This document shows, in pieces, positions 9,814 through 18,565 of a stretch of 62,771 nt of DNA. The translations under genes were made by a program, and so were the position numbers. The notes under the pieces are model-generated. The model was not told where the DNA came from and did no database searches. It saw nothing but the letters and a program-made list of their open reading frames with translations. The DNA is taken from NCBI GenBank assembly GCA_028277665.1, contig JANQFU010000104.1, positions 1 through 62,771 of the forward strand, in the 5' to 3' direction. The first letter of the stretch is position 1; each line of letters opens with the position of its first letter. Source of the DNA: Alphaproteobacteria bacterium. Its GTDB lineage: Bacteria; Pseudomonadota; Alphaproteobacteria; Micavibrionales; Micavibrionaceae.

Positions 9814-11764
9814 CGATACATAACCTTTCCGGTCTCCTGTCTTCAGCAGAGACCCCTTTCAGACCGTCCTTAAGGATTTCTATGGCAATAAAGGGGCGTC
9901 CGAATTTTTGCGCCAGCGTTTTTATGCTGAATGGGGCGGGGCAGGGAATTTTTCTGATGTCCAGATCCGTGTCGGGCGTAATGAGATACGTTCCTTTCCG
10001 CGAGATCGACTGACAAAACGGGGTTCCGTTTGTATAGTATGCGCGATCGACCGGGTCGAGGCGGATTTCTCTTTCATCAGGGAAATAGCTGACCAGCATG
10101 ATAAGAAAACGGTCCAGTGTACGCATACATAAACGATCTTCTCCGAGCGTACACGTACAGAAATGGCATTCTTTGAAAGTTGTGTCCGGGGAAATAAGAG
10201 ACGCGACGGCGCGTCCGAGGATATCATTGACAATAGGGGTGCCGATTTCATGATCTTCGAAAAAATCGCTCATCTGTGCCTTGGTTTTCGAAAACAGAAG
10301 AGCAGGCGTAAAGCCGGTTTTGTTGATCGCAATGGCGGCAAGCTTAAGGGATTTGCCGTCTGGAAACGGGATCGTCTGGAAGTACCAGCCGGAGCCCTCA
10401 TTCCTGTGTTGTGTTGAGGGAGATGTCGGTCTTATTTCCTGTGTTTGTGTGCCAAAGCTGTGTATGACGGCAAATGTCTGCCCGCCTTTTCCTGTAATGT
10501 GAATGCTGTGCTGTTTCTCAACTTCCTCAAGGATGTGAATGGTTTTTCCGAATTCCTCCTGATAATTTTTATAGCTCGTATCCAGTTTCTTACGGGCGTG
10601 CCGCATATCTATCTGGACACCGAGCCGGGCGGACAGTTCGTAAAGCGTGAAAGACAAGGGCAGAACTTCGTTTACGTTCCTGAAAAAATCGGTGTGACTC
10701 CCGGGCGCAGAAGGGGGCGGCGTTTGATAGAGGATTGAAAATTCCTTTTTGTCGTGATGTTGACGTAAAGACCTCAATTGGCCGGAAATTTTGTCATACG
10801 GAACGTCTGCAAGGATAATCATGGCGGAGCTGTGTTCGGTAATGTCTTCAATAAACTCTATTCGGGGCAGAACATGCCTCGCGCGTGTATATCCAAGTGC
10901 GTTGAGCTTGTTGCGCATTTCTTCAAACAAGGCCGGCGCCTCTGTCATGACAGCGATGATATCTGTCGAAAATCCGTCTTTTGCGTCTTCCGGAAGAACA
11001 ATTTTACCGTGTTTTTCGGACATCGATACCGTTATTCGCCCGGAAAAAGGGCAGCATTCTATTTTGTCCGCAATATGAAGAATGTAGTCGAATCCCTTTG
11101 TAAAAATTTTGTCTTTGTATTTGTGTATGAAATCTTCGAAGCGGACGCCGGGCCCCTCATCTTCAATGCAGATCCGAAGATGGGGCGGCGCGAGCGTGAG
11201 CGTAAGAGAAAGGGGCAGCCCTCCCAATTCCGGTTCTTTGAGGCAAGAGGAGATTTTCTGGCAGGCATCCAGAAAATCGGCGTGCTCTTTGTCGAGAGGA
11301 AAATCGGTTTTCAGGTTTCCATGCAATATTGCGTTCATGAGGAGTTCATGCGCGACAATCCCGAAATTTTGAGTGAACGTTTCTGAAAACCGGAAATGCT
11401 TTTCCAGCATGTTTTGAAAAGGTCTGATCCAGTCTTCTTCATAGGCCCGTTTCGTTGACAGGAGGATTTTTATATATTTTTCAAGCTCAAGGCTGTTCGC
11501 AGGGAGGCGGTCTGCAAGGCGCCGGGGCCAGTCTGAAATTCCCATATCAACATATAGCGACGCGATGGAATCGATGCCGGCGCTAAGAAAACTCTCCGGA
11601 TTTTCGTCGGTATTCTCGTCGAAAAGAATAATTTTGAGGGAATTTTTAATGTCCTTCAAAGAATTCAAAGACGTTATGCCTTCCTGATCCGGCGTTATGC
11701 CGGCATTTGAAAGCGCCGTTCTGATGTGTTCCGGGTTATGGTGCTCCGGAATAAAAAAATGCAT
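9803..11764 (-). CDS. RsbW-like ATPase fused to a large uncharacterised C-terminal region
   Basis: 653 residues from the ATG at 11764. A longer reading would overlap the STAS gene, and this start lies 7 bp after the STAS stop. Residues about 120-245 form a GHKL/RsbW-type ATPase: an N box near 138-150 (AHELLMNAILHGN) and a G1 box EDEGPG at 201-206. The usual G2 glycine-rich lid is degenerate (TKGFDYILHIADKI). Residues about 265-385 look like an alternating beta/alpha receiver-like fold without a clear phosphorylation site. The far C-terminal region is unrecognised and contains the cluster C533-x2-C536-x-C538-x7-C546. In partner switching such a protein binds and phosphorylates a STAS protein. 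Here it probably pairs with the STAS gene upstream and the RsbU-like phosphatase downstream. Its output partner is unknown. Confidence 0.8.
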   Translation of the reverse strand: MHFFIPEHHNPEHIRTALSNAGITPDQEGITSLNSLKDIKNSLKIILFDENTDENPESFLSAGIDSIASLYVDMGISDWPRRLADRLPANSLELEKYIKILLSTKRAYEEDWIRPFQNMLEKHFRFSETFTQNFGIVAHELLMNAILHGNLKTDFPLDKEHADFLDACQKISSCLKEPELGGLPLSLTLTLAPPHLRICIEDEGPGVRFEDFIHKYKDKIFTKGFDYILHIADKIECCPFSGRITVSMSEKHGKIVLPEDAKDGFSTDIIAVMTEAPALFEEMRNKLNALGYTRARHVLPRIEFIEDITEHSSAMIILADVPYDKISGQLRSLRQHHDKKEFSILYQTPPPSAPGSHTDFFRNVNEVLPLSFTLYELSARLGVQIDMRHARKKLDTSYKNYQEEFGKTIHILEEVEKQHSIHITGKGGQTFAVIHSFGTQTQEIRPTSPSTQHRNEGSGWYFQTIPFPDGKSLKLAAIAINKTGFTPALLFSKTKAQMSDFFEDHEIGTPIVNDILGRAVASLISPDTTFKECHFCTCTLGEDRLCMRTLDRFLIMLVSYFPDEREIRLDPVDRAYYTNGTPFCQSISRKGTYLITPDTDLDIRKIPCPAPFSIKTLAQKFGRPFIAIEILKDGLKGVSAEDRRPERLCIDEQ

Positions 11765-11771
11765 GTGATTT

Positions 11772-12086
11772 CTAGCTTTTCGTTTGAGTGACCTGGAGTT
11801 GTTTATCAATACTGGTGATCTCAAAAACGCGCCGGACTTGCCCTTGAGGGTTTTTCAGGTGGAGGTGTCCTCCCATTTTTGTGATAATTTTGTGCGCAAG
11901 GAAGAGCATGCCGATTCCGGCGCTATCGATTGCTTCGAGTGCGGATAAGTCAAAGGTGATAGTTTTTTTTGTATTTTGAAAATTGTTGATCAGGGCGTTA
12001 AATTCTGTGTGGTCCTGAAAATTCAGCTTCCCTTCAAGGTGGACTATGATGTCATTTTCTCCGTATATTTCCTGTCTGGTGTTCAT
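11772..12086 (-). CDS. STAS-domain anti-sigma-factor antagonist-like protein (RsbV-like)
   Basis: 104 residues from the ATG at 12086, preceded by AGAGAAG. Upstream in-frame codons would run into the soluble MCP-like gene. It is a single STAS domain, with the conserved phosphorylation loop at residues 53-59 (IDSAGIG) and S55 as the likely phosphoserine. In the RsbV family, phosphorylation by an RsbW-type kinase and dephosphorylation by an RsbU-type phosphatase control partner binding. Both partners are encoded immediately downstream. The target of the switch here could be a sigma factor elsewhere or a component of the adjoining chemotaxis machinery, and neither is shown by sequence. Confidence 0.88.
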   Translation of the reverse strand: MNTRQEIYGENDIIVHLEGKLNFQDHTEFNALINNFQNTKKTITFDLSALEAIDSAGIGMLFLAHKIITKMGGHLHLKNPQGQVRRVFEITSIDKQLQVTQTKS

Positions 12087-12123
12087 GTTTTCGCTTCTCT
12101 CTTGTTCGTTTTTATTAATCAGA

Positions 12124-13254
12124 TCAAAAAAGCTCAATATCGTCTTCATCCTCAGCATGATTTGCGCTGTCCCCAACCGCATTCTCATCGGTTGTTCCGG
12201 TTGAAGGGGGAGAGGGCGTTTCGCCCGTCTCCTCAAGAAAATCTTCTTTCAGGCGGGACAATGAGAATCTCTTCAGCAAATCGTCGATCATTTCCTGTGG
12301 CAGTTCGTGGGGGAGGTCGCTCAGATCCGCATGCCGCCGGGAGTTTTCCGTCAGTTTCTCAACTTTGTCCTGAATGCCTTCCGATGCGGCGTTCAGGTGC
12401 TGCATGCGTTGCTTTGCGTAATCCTGAAACTGCATGGCCATGATCAAACGTGAGACGATATTCGAGATATCCGCCGCGCTGCTGACTGTGTTTTCGAGAA
12501 CTTTCTTGTGCTGGGCGGATTGTTCGATCAGGGCGGAAAGCGTTTTGTTGACATGATCTTTCATTTCAATCTGTTTGGTCATGTCGCGGGAGGCAATGTC
12601 TTCAAGCATGATGAAGCTCTCATCAAGGTTGCCGGAAAGTCCCGTAATAAGGGCGTTCATCTTTTCTGCCAGATCCCTTGTATCCTGTGATAAATCGCGG
12701 ACCTCTTTTGCGACGACTCCGAAGGACTTTCCTGTGTCGCCTCCGGCGCGCTCGGCTTCGATCAGAGCGTTGATTGAAAGATATTTCGTGTCTTTTGTGA
12801 TTTTAAAAATATCTTCAAGGGCTGCGTTGACTTCTTTTGAGTCTGCAACGGCTTTTTGCATGACATAGACCATATTCATGGCCTGTTTTGAGATTTCGAG
12901 GACGTCGTTGATCATAAAGGAAATCAGGTCGTCCAGAGATTTAACGACGTCGCTGAGCGGTAGAGCCTGTCCGTCCAGGACAATGTTCGTTGATGTCTCG
13001 ACAATATTTGTGACGGTCCGAGATTGGTCATGCGCCTTCTCGGAAATGGCGCGAAAATTTTCGACAAGAGCTTCTGCCTGTTCCTCTATATATCTGGACA
13101 GAGAGTCCACCTCTGAACGAGAGCGCTCGGAAGCCCAGCTGATCAGGAGACCGAGTTCCACCCATCTGTGGACCAGTTCCTCTCTGCTGTGCCCGTCCGG
13201 AACGGTATAATCCTCCGGAACGGTGAGCTCCTCCGTGTCTTCAGAGTTCGTCAT
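12124..13254 (-). CDS. Soluble MCP-like signalling protein
   Basis: 376 residues with no membrane segment. A long helical region contains an MCP signalling hairpin tip near 155-200 (SINALIEAERAGGDTGKSF, then GVVAKEVRDLSQDT), which is the CheA/CheW contact site in receptors. Further on there is an AMQFQDYAKQRM block of a kind also seen in other cytosolic MCP-like proteins. The tail is acidic and ends DDIELF, closely like the end of the CheD encoded nearby (GDVELF). The gene overlaps the end of cheB by 14 bp. It may be a cytosolic receptor, or an adaptor or phosphatase-like partner of CheY. No canonical CheZ, CheC or CheX is seen in the block, so a role in signal termination is conceivable but unproven. 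Confidence 0.82.
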   Translation of the reverse strand: MTNSEDTEELTVPEDYTVPDGHSREELVHRWVELGLLISWASERSRSEVDSLSRYIEEQAEALVENFRAISEKAHDQSRTVTNIVETSTNIVLDGQALPLSDVVKSLDDLISFMINDVLEISKQAMNMVYVMQKAVADSKEVNAALEDIFKITKDTKYLSINALIEAERAGGDTGKSFGVVAKEVRDLSQDTRDLAEKMNALITGLSGNLDESFIMLEDIASRDMTKQIEMKDHVNKTLSALIEQSAQHKKVLENTVSSAADISNIVSRLIMAMQFQDYAKQRMQHLNAASEGIQDKVEKLTENSRRHADLSDLPHELPQEMIDDLLKRFSLSRLKEDFLEETGETPSPPSTGTTDENAVGDSANHAEDEDDIELF

Positions 13255-14311
13255 TAATCGTCTCCAGAATTTTATTCAAAGACAGGGATTTTTGAATCGC
13301 GCCGGCTTCCGCCGCGGCTTTCGGCATGCCGTAGACCAGACAGCTTGCCTCCGACTCTCCGAGCGTGACGGCGCCCGTGTTCATGAGTTTGAGCAGCCCC
13401 TTCGCGCCGTCGTTCCCCATGCCCGAAATGATGATCCCCACGCTTTTTCGTCCGACGGTCTCGGCCATCGAGTCGAACAGATATTCCGCCGAGGCGATAA
13501 AACCGCCAAGGGGAGGGGCCTTCAGAAAGGCGGCTTTAAGAACGGCGCCTTCTTGCCGGACCTGGAGATGATGCTCGTTGTCCGCGAAATAGATCGTATT
13601 GGCCTGAAGGATCTCGTTATGGGCGGCGGTTTTAACCTTGATATGCGGCGGGGCGATCGTGGCGATCCGCTCGACAAGGTTCGGGATGTAGTGCCGGTTG
13701 ATGTGCTGAACGATCATGGTTGGCGGGATATTGCATTTTAATCCTCCGGCCAGATAGCGCAGACGTTCGACGCCGCCGGTCGAGGACGCGATTCCGATCA
13801 GCCGGCGTTTGACGCTGCGCCGGGTTCCCGGTGTGGCCTGGGTTTTGGGTGTGGAGGCGACGTGCCCCTGGATGTTCTTCGAGCCGGCCACGGCGCGAAG
13901 ACGCGGAACCAGTTCGTTATTGATCAGGTTTGTAAAGGCGTCCCCGTCAACATTTCCGTTATGGGTCAGAGGTTTGGCGATGGCGTCCGCGGCTCCGATC
14001 TCCAGAGCCTCGATTGTGACGGCGGCGTTTTTTTGTGTGAGAGAGGAGAGCATGATCACCGGCATAGGGCGCAGGCGCATGATTTTGTCGAGGAAGTCGA
14101 TCCCGTTCATGTGCGGCATTTCAACGTCGAGCGTGATGACGTCCGGGTTTGTCGCCTTGATCATTTCCCTGGCCTCGAAAGGGTCTTCCGCTTCGCCGCA
14201 GATTTCAAATCCGGCACGCATCAGCGTGTCCTTCAGGACGGCCCGGATAAAACTGCTGTCGTCGACGATTCCGACCCGGATCTTGCTATTGCTTTTGCTA
14301 AAAGAGTTCAA
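13241..14311 (-). CDS. cheB: Chemotaxis response regulator protein-glutamate methylesterase CheB
   Basis: 356 residues. An N-terminal receiver has D17-D18 and phospho-acceptor D62 in LDVEMPHMNG. A linker leads to the methylesterase domain with nucleophile S177 in the SSTGG block, H203 in VQHINRHY and D301 in SGMGNDGAKG. It removes methyl groups from (and deamidates) receptor glutamates and is activated by CheA phosphorylation. The start overlaps cheD by 14 bp and the end overlaps the soluble MCP-like gene by 14 bp, so the three are probably co-translated. Confidence 0.97.
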   Translation of the reverse strand: MNSFSKSNSKIRVGIVDDSSFIRAVLKDTLMRAGFEICGEAEDPFEAREMIKATNPDVITLDVEMPHMNGIDFLDKIMRLRPMPVIMLSSLTQKNAAVTIEALEIGAADAIAKPLTHNGNVDGDAFTNLINNELVPRLRAVAGSKNIQGHVASTPKTQATPGTRRSVKRRLIGIASSTGGVERLRYLAGGLKCNIPPTMIVQHINRHYIPNLVERIATIAPPHIKVKTAAHNEILQANTIYFADNEHHLQVRQEGAVLKAAFLKAPPLGGFIASAEYLFDSMAETVGRKSVGIIISGMGNDGAKGLLKLMNTGAVTLGESEASCLVYGMPKAAAEAGAIQKSLSLNKILETINDEL

Positions 14312-14909
14312 CGTCTCCCTCCAGTTTCTGATGGCGCAGGTCTTCGTATGTTTTCCGCTCGTTTTCCGCGAGTGAGGTAAGATCTGTGGATGTGATGACC
14401 GGGCGGACGAGGGCGCGCCCGGTCGCGGGATAAAAAATAACTTTCCGGCCGGTCGTGCCGCCGCTGTCTTCGCTCGTGATCCGGATTCTTTCCGTGCGGA
14501 AGAACTGGCGTGCGAATTCTACGTTCCGCTTTCCGACATCGTTTGAGACGCCCGAAATGACTTTGCCGCCGCCGAAAATTTTGACGGTCAGATCGTTTTT
14601 GCAAGCGCCGTGGCTGTAGAGTGCGTTCAACAGAATTTCTATTGCGGCTTCTCCGTAGCGTTCCGAGCGGTCGAGCGGATTTTTGCTTTGCGTTTTCGGA
14701 ATGTCGGGCAGAAGGAAATGATTCATGCCGCCGACGCCGATATGCGTGTCACAGACGCAAACGGAGACGCAGGAGCCAAGTGTCGTTGACAGGGCAAGAT
14801 GACGGTCTTTCGACCATGCATAATATCCGGCCGCGATGGGAACCATATGCACGTCGAAATTTTTGTCGAAATACCCGTCGTTTTTTTTGCTTTCTTTTAC
14901 GAGCGTCAT
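14298..14909 (-). CDS. cheD: Chemoreceptor glutamine deamidase CheD
   Basis: 203 residues. The catalytic cysteine is in TLGSCVSVCVCD and the catalytic histidine in GMNHFLLP. KIFGGG and VGKRNVEFARQF are further family signatures. CheD deamidates receptor glutamines and in many bacteria partners with CheC or CheY. The C-terminus is an extension ending GDVELF, similar to the tail of the soluble MCP-like protein two genes on. The start overlaps the cheR stop as ATGA and the end overlaps cheB, giving tight translational coupling. Confidence 0.96.
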   Translation of the reverse strand: MTLVKESKKNDGYFDKNFDVHMVPIAAGYYAWSKDRHLALSTTLGSCVSVCVCDTHIGVGGMNHFLLPDIPKTQSKNPLDRSERYGEAAIEILLNALYSHGACKNDLTVKIFGGGKVISGVSNDVGKRNVEFARQFFRTERIRITSEDSGGTTGRKVIFYPATGRALVRPVITSTDLTSLAENERKTYEDLRHQKLEGDVELF

Positions 14910-15763
14910 GCGATTCTTTCGTATGTTGTATGGCCTTTTGAGACGAACATGGGATGCGCTCCGGCATAATGTTCGGAATGTCCGAGATAGAGCAGGGCGC
15001 CCGGTTCCATCAACTGGGCCATTTTATTAACGTATGTGCGTTGTTTGTCCCGGTCGAAATAGATCAGGACGTTGCGGCAGAAAACAGCCTGAAAGGGACC
15101 TTTCATCGGCCAAAGGGGCATGTTCAGGTTCAGGTGATTAAAGGATACCAGATCCCGCACGTCTTCATTGACGCGGTATTTTGCGCCGCCGCTTCCGGGC
15201 TCGATCGTCAGATATTTCTGGCGGTATTCCGGCGAAACGCCTTTTAATGAGTCCTCGCCGTAAATCCCCTGACGGGCGCGGGCCAGAATGGTCGTGTCGA
15301 TGTCTGTCGCCAAAATCCGTATATTGCCGCGCATGCCCGTTTCCTTGCGGACGTCCAGAACGGTCATGGCCATGGAATAGGGCTCCTGTCCGCTGGAGCA
15401 TCCCGCCGACCAGATCCGGATTTTTTTGTTGGGATTCTGTTGAAGGAGCGTTTTGAGTTGTTCTTTCAGAACCTCGAAATGATGATTTTCCCGAAAAAAA
15501 TGAGTGACATTTGTCGTGCAGACATTCACCAGATCCGGGATTTCCGTGTCCCGGTGCTTTTTGTCCATAAGATATTCAACATAGGCATCGTATCCCGGCA
15601 ACCCCAGAATTTTGATCCGTTTGGCGATCCGGTTCGAAACCATCTGGGCCTTGTGGTCCGCAAGGGTAATGCCGCAGACATTGTAGATAACGTCCTTGAT
15701 CGTCAGGAAATGTTCCTGGGTAAAAGTCTGATTGTCGGGGCTGGAGTGTTTTTCTGAGGTCAT
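14906..15763 (-). CDS. cheR: Chemotaxis protein methyltransferase CheR
   Basis: 285 residues. An N-terminal helical domain is followed by an S-adenosylmethionine-binding domain with IRIWSAGCSSGQEPYSMAM (motif I), the conserved ATDID block and FCRNVLIYFD. It methylates receptor glutamates. The transmembrane receptor encoded just upstream ends in DWKEF, which resembles the NWETF-type C-terminal pentapeptide that docks CheR and CheB. It overlaps cheD by 4 bp (ATGA). Confidence 0.97.
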   Translation of the reverse strand: MTSEKHSSPDNQTFTQEHFLTIKDVIYNVCGITLADHKAQMVSNRIAKRIKILGLPGYDAYVEYLMDKKHRDTEIPDLVNVCTTNVTHFFRENHHFEVLKEQLKTLLQQNPNKKIRIWSAGCSSGQEPYSMAMTVLDVRKETGMRGNIRILATDIDTTILARARQGIYGEDSLKGVSPEYRQKYLTIEPGSGGAKYRVNEDVRDLVSFNHLNLNMPLWPMKGPFQAVFCRNVLIYFDRDKQRTYVNKMAQLMEPGALLYLGHSEHYAGAHPMFVSKGHTTYERIA

Positions 15764-15855
15764 ATGCGGGGAGCCTGTTTTCGCTTTTTATTTCAAGTCG
15801 AACCTGAGCCGCAAGGCGGCTCAGGCTTGTCTGCGTTTTCCTCTGGCGCCGCGTT

Positions 15856-17892
15856 CTAGAATTCTTTCCAGTCCGCGTCGTTATTCGGATCCGGGGCGAA
15901 TTCGCCGCTGCCTGCCGGTGCGGCTTTCGATTTGGGTGCGGTCGTCGGCGCGCTGCGGACGGGCGCGGCGGCTTCTGCCACACGGGTTGACATCCGCCGC
16001 GCGCTGCGGCGCCCGGCTTCGTCGAGCTTGAAGAATTCGACGGCTTCGAAGAGCTGGGCGGCCTTGTCCTGCATGTCGGCCGCAAGCCCCCGGCTTTGCT
16101 GGGCCATGGCGGCGTTTTGCTGGGTTGTGCTGTCCATCTCCACGACGGCCTGCGAGACTTCGTCAAGCGAGGTCGATTGTTCTTCGCTCGCCCGGGCGAT
16201 TTCGCTGACCTTGTCGGTCACGCTGTCGATGGATTTGTAGATTTCCTGCAGCGATTCGACCGCATCCTTGACGAGATCGACCCCGCCGCGGACCTGTTTG
16301 GAGCTGTCGTCGATCAGGCCTTTGATGTCTTTGGAGGACTGGGCCGAGCGTTGTGCCAGCGTCCGGACTTCCTGCGCGACGACGGCAAAGCCGCGTCCCG
16401 CGTCTCCCGCCCGGGCGGCCTCAACGGCGGCGTTCAGGGCGAGGAGGTTGGTCTGGAACGCGATTTCGTCGATCACCGTGATGATGTCTGTAATTTTCTC
16501 GGACGATTCGTTGATCTTTTCCATCGCTTCTCCGGCTTCTCCGGCGACGCGGCTTCCTTTTTCGGCGACGGTCCGGGCGCGCCCGGCTTCGTCGCTGGCC
16601 TCTTTCGCACTGTCGGCGTTCGTGCGGACCGTTGTGGTCAGCTCTTCCATCGAGGCCGACGTTTCTTCCAGTGTGGAGGCCATTTGCTCGGTCCGGTCGG
16701 AGAGTCCTTGCGAGTCTCTGGCCATTTCATCGGCTTTGCCTTTGACGTCTTCCGATGTGCCCTTGATGTCTCCGATCACGTCGCGCAGGCGGCCGATGAA
16801 GGTGTCCATCTGGCGGCACATTTCGGAGATTTCGTCTCTGCCGTTCGTGAACGGCATTTCGTTCGTGAGATCTCCTCCGGCCAGAATTTTAACCGCATCC
16901 TGCATGCCGCGGACGGGCCGCAGGATCGCGCCGGTCAGGAAGAAGGAAATGGTAACGCCGATGGCGAACCCTGCAGCCGAGAGAGCGAGCGCGGTTTGAA
17001 TCGTTCTTTCAATCAGGGTGTTCATGGCTTCGCCGATTTCATCTTCGCTCTCGGCCATGCTTGACTGAACAAAAGCCGCGTTTTCGCGCATGTGCTCGCC
17101 GGGTTTCAGGATTTTGGAATTCACAATTTCATTTCGGGCAAAAATGGCTTCCGCGATTTCCTCGACATGTCTTTTGTACTCCGCCGTCATCTGGATTGCT
17201 TCATTGAGCCAGACCAGACGCTGCGGATTCTCAACGCCGTTTTTCAGGTCTTCAAGCGCGTGGTGCGCGTTTTCATACAGCCTCAGGATTTCTTTGTAAT
17301 CGGCTTGCGTGTTATCTCTTTGGAAGCGCAGCATGATCAGGCGCATGACATAAATGATGCCATTCGCTTCCCGGGCATCGCTTGCGGTTACGAAATCGCC
17401 GTCCTTGTACGCCGTACTGGCGATTTCGTCGATTTTCCGGTTTATCTGCGGCCCCAATATGTCGGTTCCTTCGAGGACAAGCTTGTTTCTCCTGTCCATG
17501 AGAACCAGGTTTTCTTTTATCCCTCCAAAATAAATCTTTTTGTTTTCGTCTATTTCATCGATTTTTGCCGCACGTGTCGGATCACCGATCGAGGCTTGAG
17601 CCTCACTGATCATTTCATCCATGTGTTTTTCACTGATTTCGAACCCTTCGCGCAGGTCTTTGTTGCCTGTTCGCAGCCAGTCAAGAAAATCCTTCTGGCT
17701 TTTGGCGACATAACCGCTCAAGTTGCCCACAAGTTTGGATTCGTCGACCAGCTCGTTATATTCGTCGAATGATGTGTTCACCTTGCTGAGCTGCATATAA
17801 GAGATCCCCGCGATTATCGCGAGAATGAGCAGAACCGTTCCAAAGCCGGTGTAGATTTTCTGCCCGATTTTCATGTTGTTTAAGAGATTCAT
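15856..17892 (-). CDS. Transmembrane methyl-accepting chemotaxis protein
   Basis: 678 residues. TM1 lies at about 14-33, a long helical periplasmic region of about 265 residues follows, and TM2 is at 301-322. The length and all-helical look of the sensor suggest a helical bimodular (HBM)-type ligand domain, though this is not certain. A HAMP domain (about 323-375) precedes the cytoplasmic signalling helices, whose hairpin tip carries [20 protein letters not shown] and the following [10 protein letters not shown]. The C-terminus ends DADWKEF, matching the xWxxF receptor tether for CheR/CheB. Encoded between cheW and cheR, it is likely the dedicated receptor of this cluster. The ligand is unknown. 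Confidence 0.95.
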   Translation of the reverse strand: MNLLNNMKIGQKIYTGFGTVLLILAIIAGISYMQLSKVNTSFDEYNELVDESKLVGNLSGYVAKSQKDFLDWLRTGNKDLREGFEISEKHMDEMISEAQASIGDPTRAAKIDEIDENKKIYFGGIKENLVLMDRRNKLVLEGTDILGPQINRKIDEIASTAYKDGDFVTASDAREANGIIYVMRLIMLRFQRDNTQADYKEILRLYENAHHALEDLKNGVENPQRLVWLNEAIQMTAEYKRHVEEIAEAIFARNEIVNSKILKPGEHMRENAAFVQSSMAESEDEIGEAMNTLIERTIQTALALSAAGFAIGVTISFFLTGAILRPVRGMQDAVKILAGGDLTNEMPFTNGRDEISEMCRQMDTFIGRLRDVIGDIKGTSEDVKGKADEMARDSQGLSDRTEQMASTLEETSASMEELTTTVRTNADSAKEASDEAGRARTVAEKGSRVAGEAGEAMEKINESSEKITDIITVIDEIAFQTNLLALNAAVEAARAGDAGRGFAVVAQEVRTLAQRSAQSSKDIKGLIDDSSKQVRGGVDLVKDAVESLQEIYKSIDSVTDKVSEIARASEEQSTSLDEVSQAVVEMDSTTQQNAAMAQQSRGLAADMQDKAAQLFEAVEFFKLDEAGRRSARRMSTRVAEAAAPVRSAPTTAPKSKAAPAGSGEFAPDPNNDADWKEF

Positions 17893-17931
17893 TGTATGCC
17901 TCCTGTCAGATTTCAGATTTTGTGTGCGGGG

Positions 17932-18528
17932 TTATGCGGGGGATTGCTGAAGCTCGTCGATCATCTTCATGTCGAAAAGCTTGGCGATATTGACGATGGC
18001 GACCATCCGTTTTCCGGCGGTGACCAGACCGTCGAGATACTGGGTTTCAACGGTCATGCTGGCGTCCGGCGGCGGCTGGATCCGGTCGCTCTCGATGGTC
18101 AGAATGTCCGAGATCGCGTCGACGAGCAGGCCGATCGTCCGCCCGCGAATGTCGGCCATGATCACGACATGGCGGTCCGTGACTTCCGTCAGGACGTTCT
18201 GGAACCGGGCCTGAAGATCGAAAACGGGGACGATGTTGCCGCGCAGGTTCGTGACGCCGCGGACATAGACCGGCGTGTTCGGAAGCGGGGTCGTTTTCAT
18301 CCAGCCGCGGATTTCCTGAACGGTCAGGATCGGCGTGGCGTATTCCTCATCGTTGATCGTGAAGGTGATGTACTGGTTCTCCGCGTCCACGGACTGGCTC
18401 AGGCCCATATCGTCCATGGCCGTGGCGCCTTCGATGTCCTGTTTTTGCGCACTGTTTTCTTCCGCGTCGGGAAGCGCGGCGGCTGTTTTTGCCTTTGCCT
18501 CTTGTTCCAATGTTTCGCTTTCTGTCAT
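17932..18528 (-). CDS. cheW: Chemotaxis coupling protein CheW
   Basis: 198 residues. A low-complexity acidic/alanine-rich N-terminal extension of about 50 residues precedes a standard CheW domain: QYITFTINDEEYATPI, VQEIRGWMKTTPLPNTP, VRGVTNLRGNIVPVFDL and a DAISDIL-containing end. CheW links receptors to CheA. The extension is longer than in typical CheW proteins and has no recognised role. It is 37 bp downstream of cheA and 39 bp upstream of the receptor gene. Confidence 0.95.
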   Translation of the reverse strand: MTESETLEQEAKAKTAAALPDAEENSAQKQDIEGATAMDDMGLSQSVDAENQYITFTINDEEYATPILTVQEIRGWMKTTPLPNTPVYVRGVTNLRGNIVPVFDLQARFQNVLTEVTDRHVVIMADIRGRTIGLLVDAISDILTIESDRIQPPPDASMTVETQYLDGLVTAGKRMVAIVNIAKLFDMKMIDELQQSPA

Positions 18529-18565
18529 GTCTGGCCTCTTTTTTGCTGGTTGATCCGGAATGTGT

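Noticed and set aside
12124..13254. CheZ phosphatase
   Set aside because: The QFQD-type block and acidic tail recall CheZ, but the protein has a clear MCP hairpin tip, so it is annotated as MCP-like.
16096..17064. Long plus-strand frame opposite the receptor gene
   Set aside because: Shadow of the MCP coding sequence. The product is an Asp/Phe/Gly-rich string without domain features.
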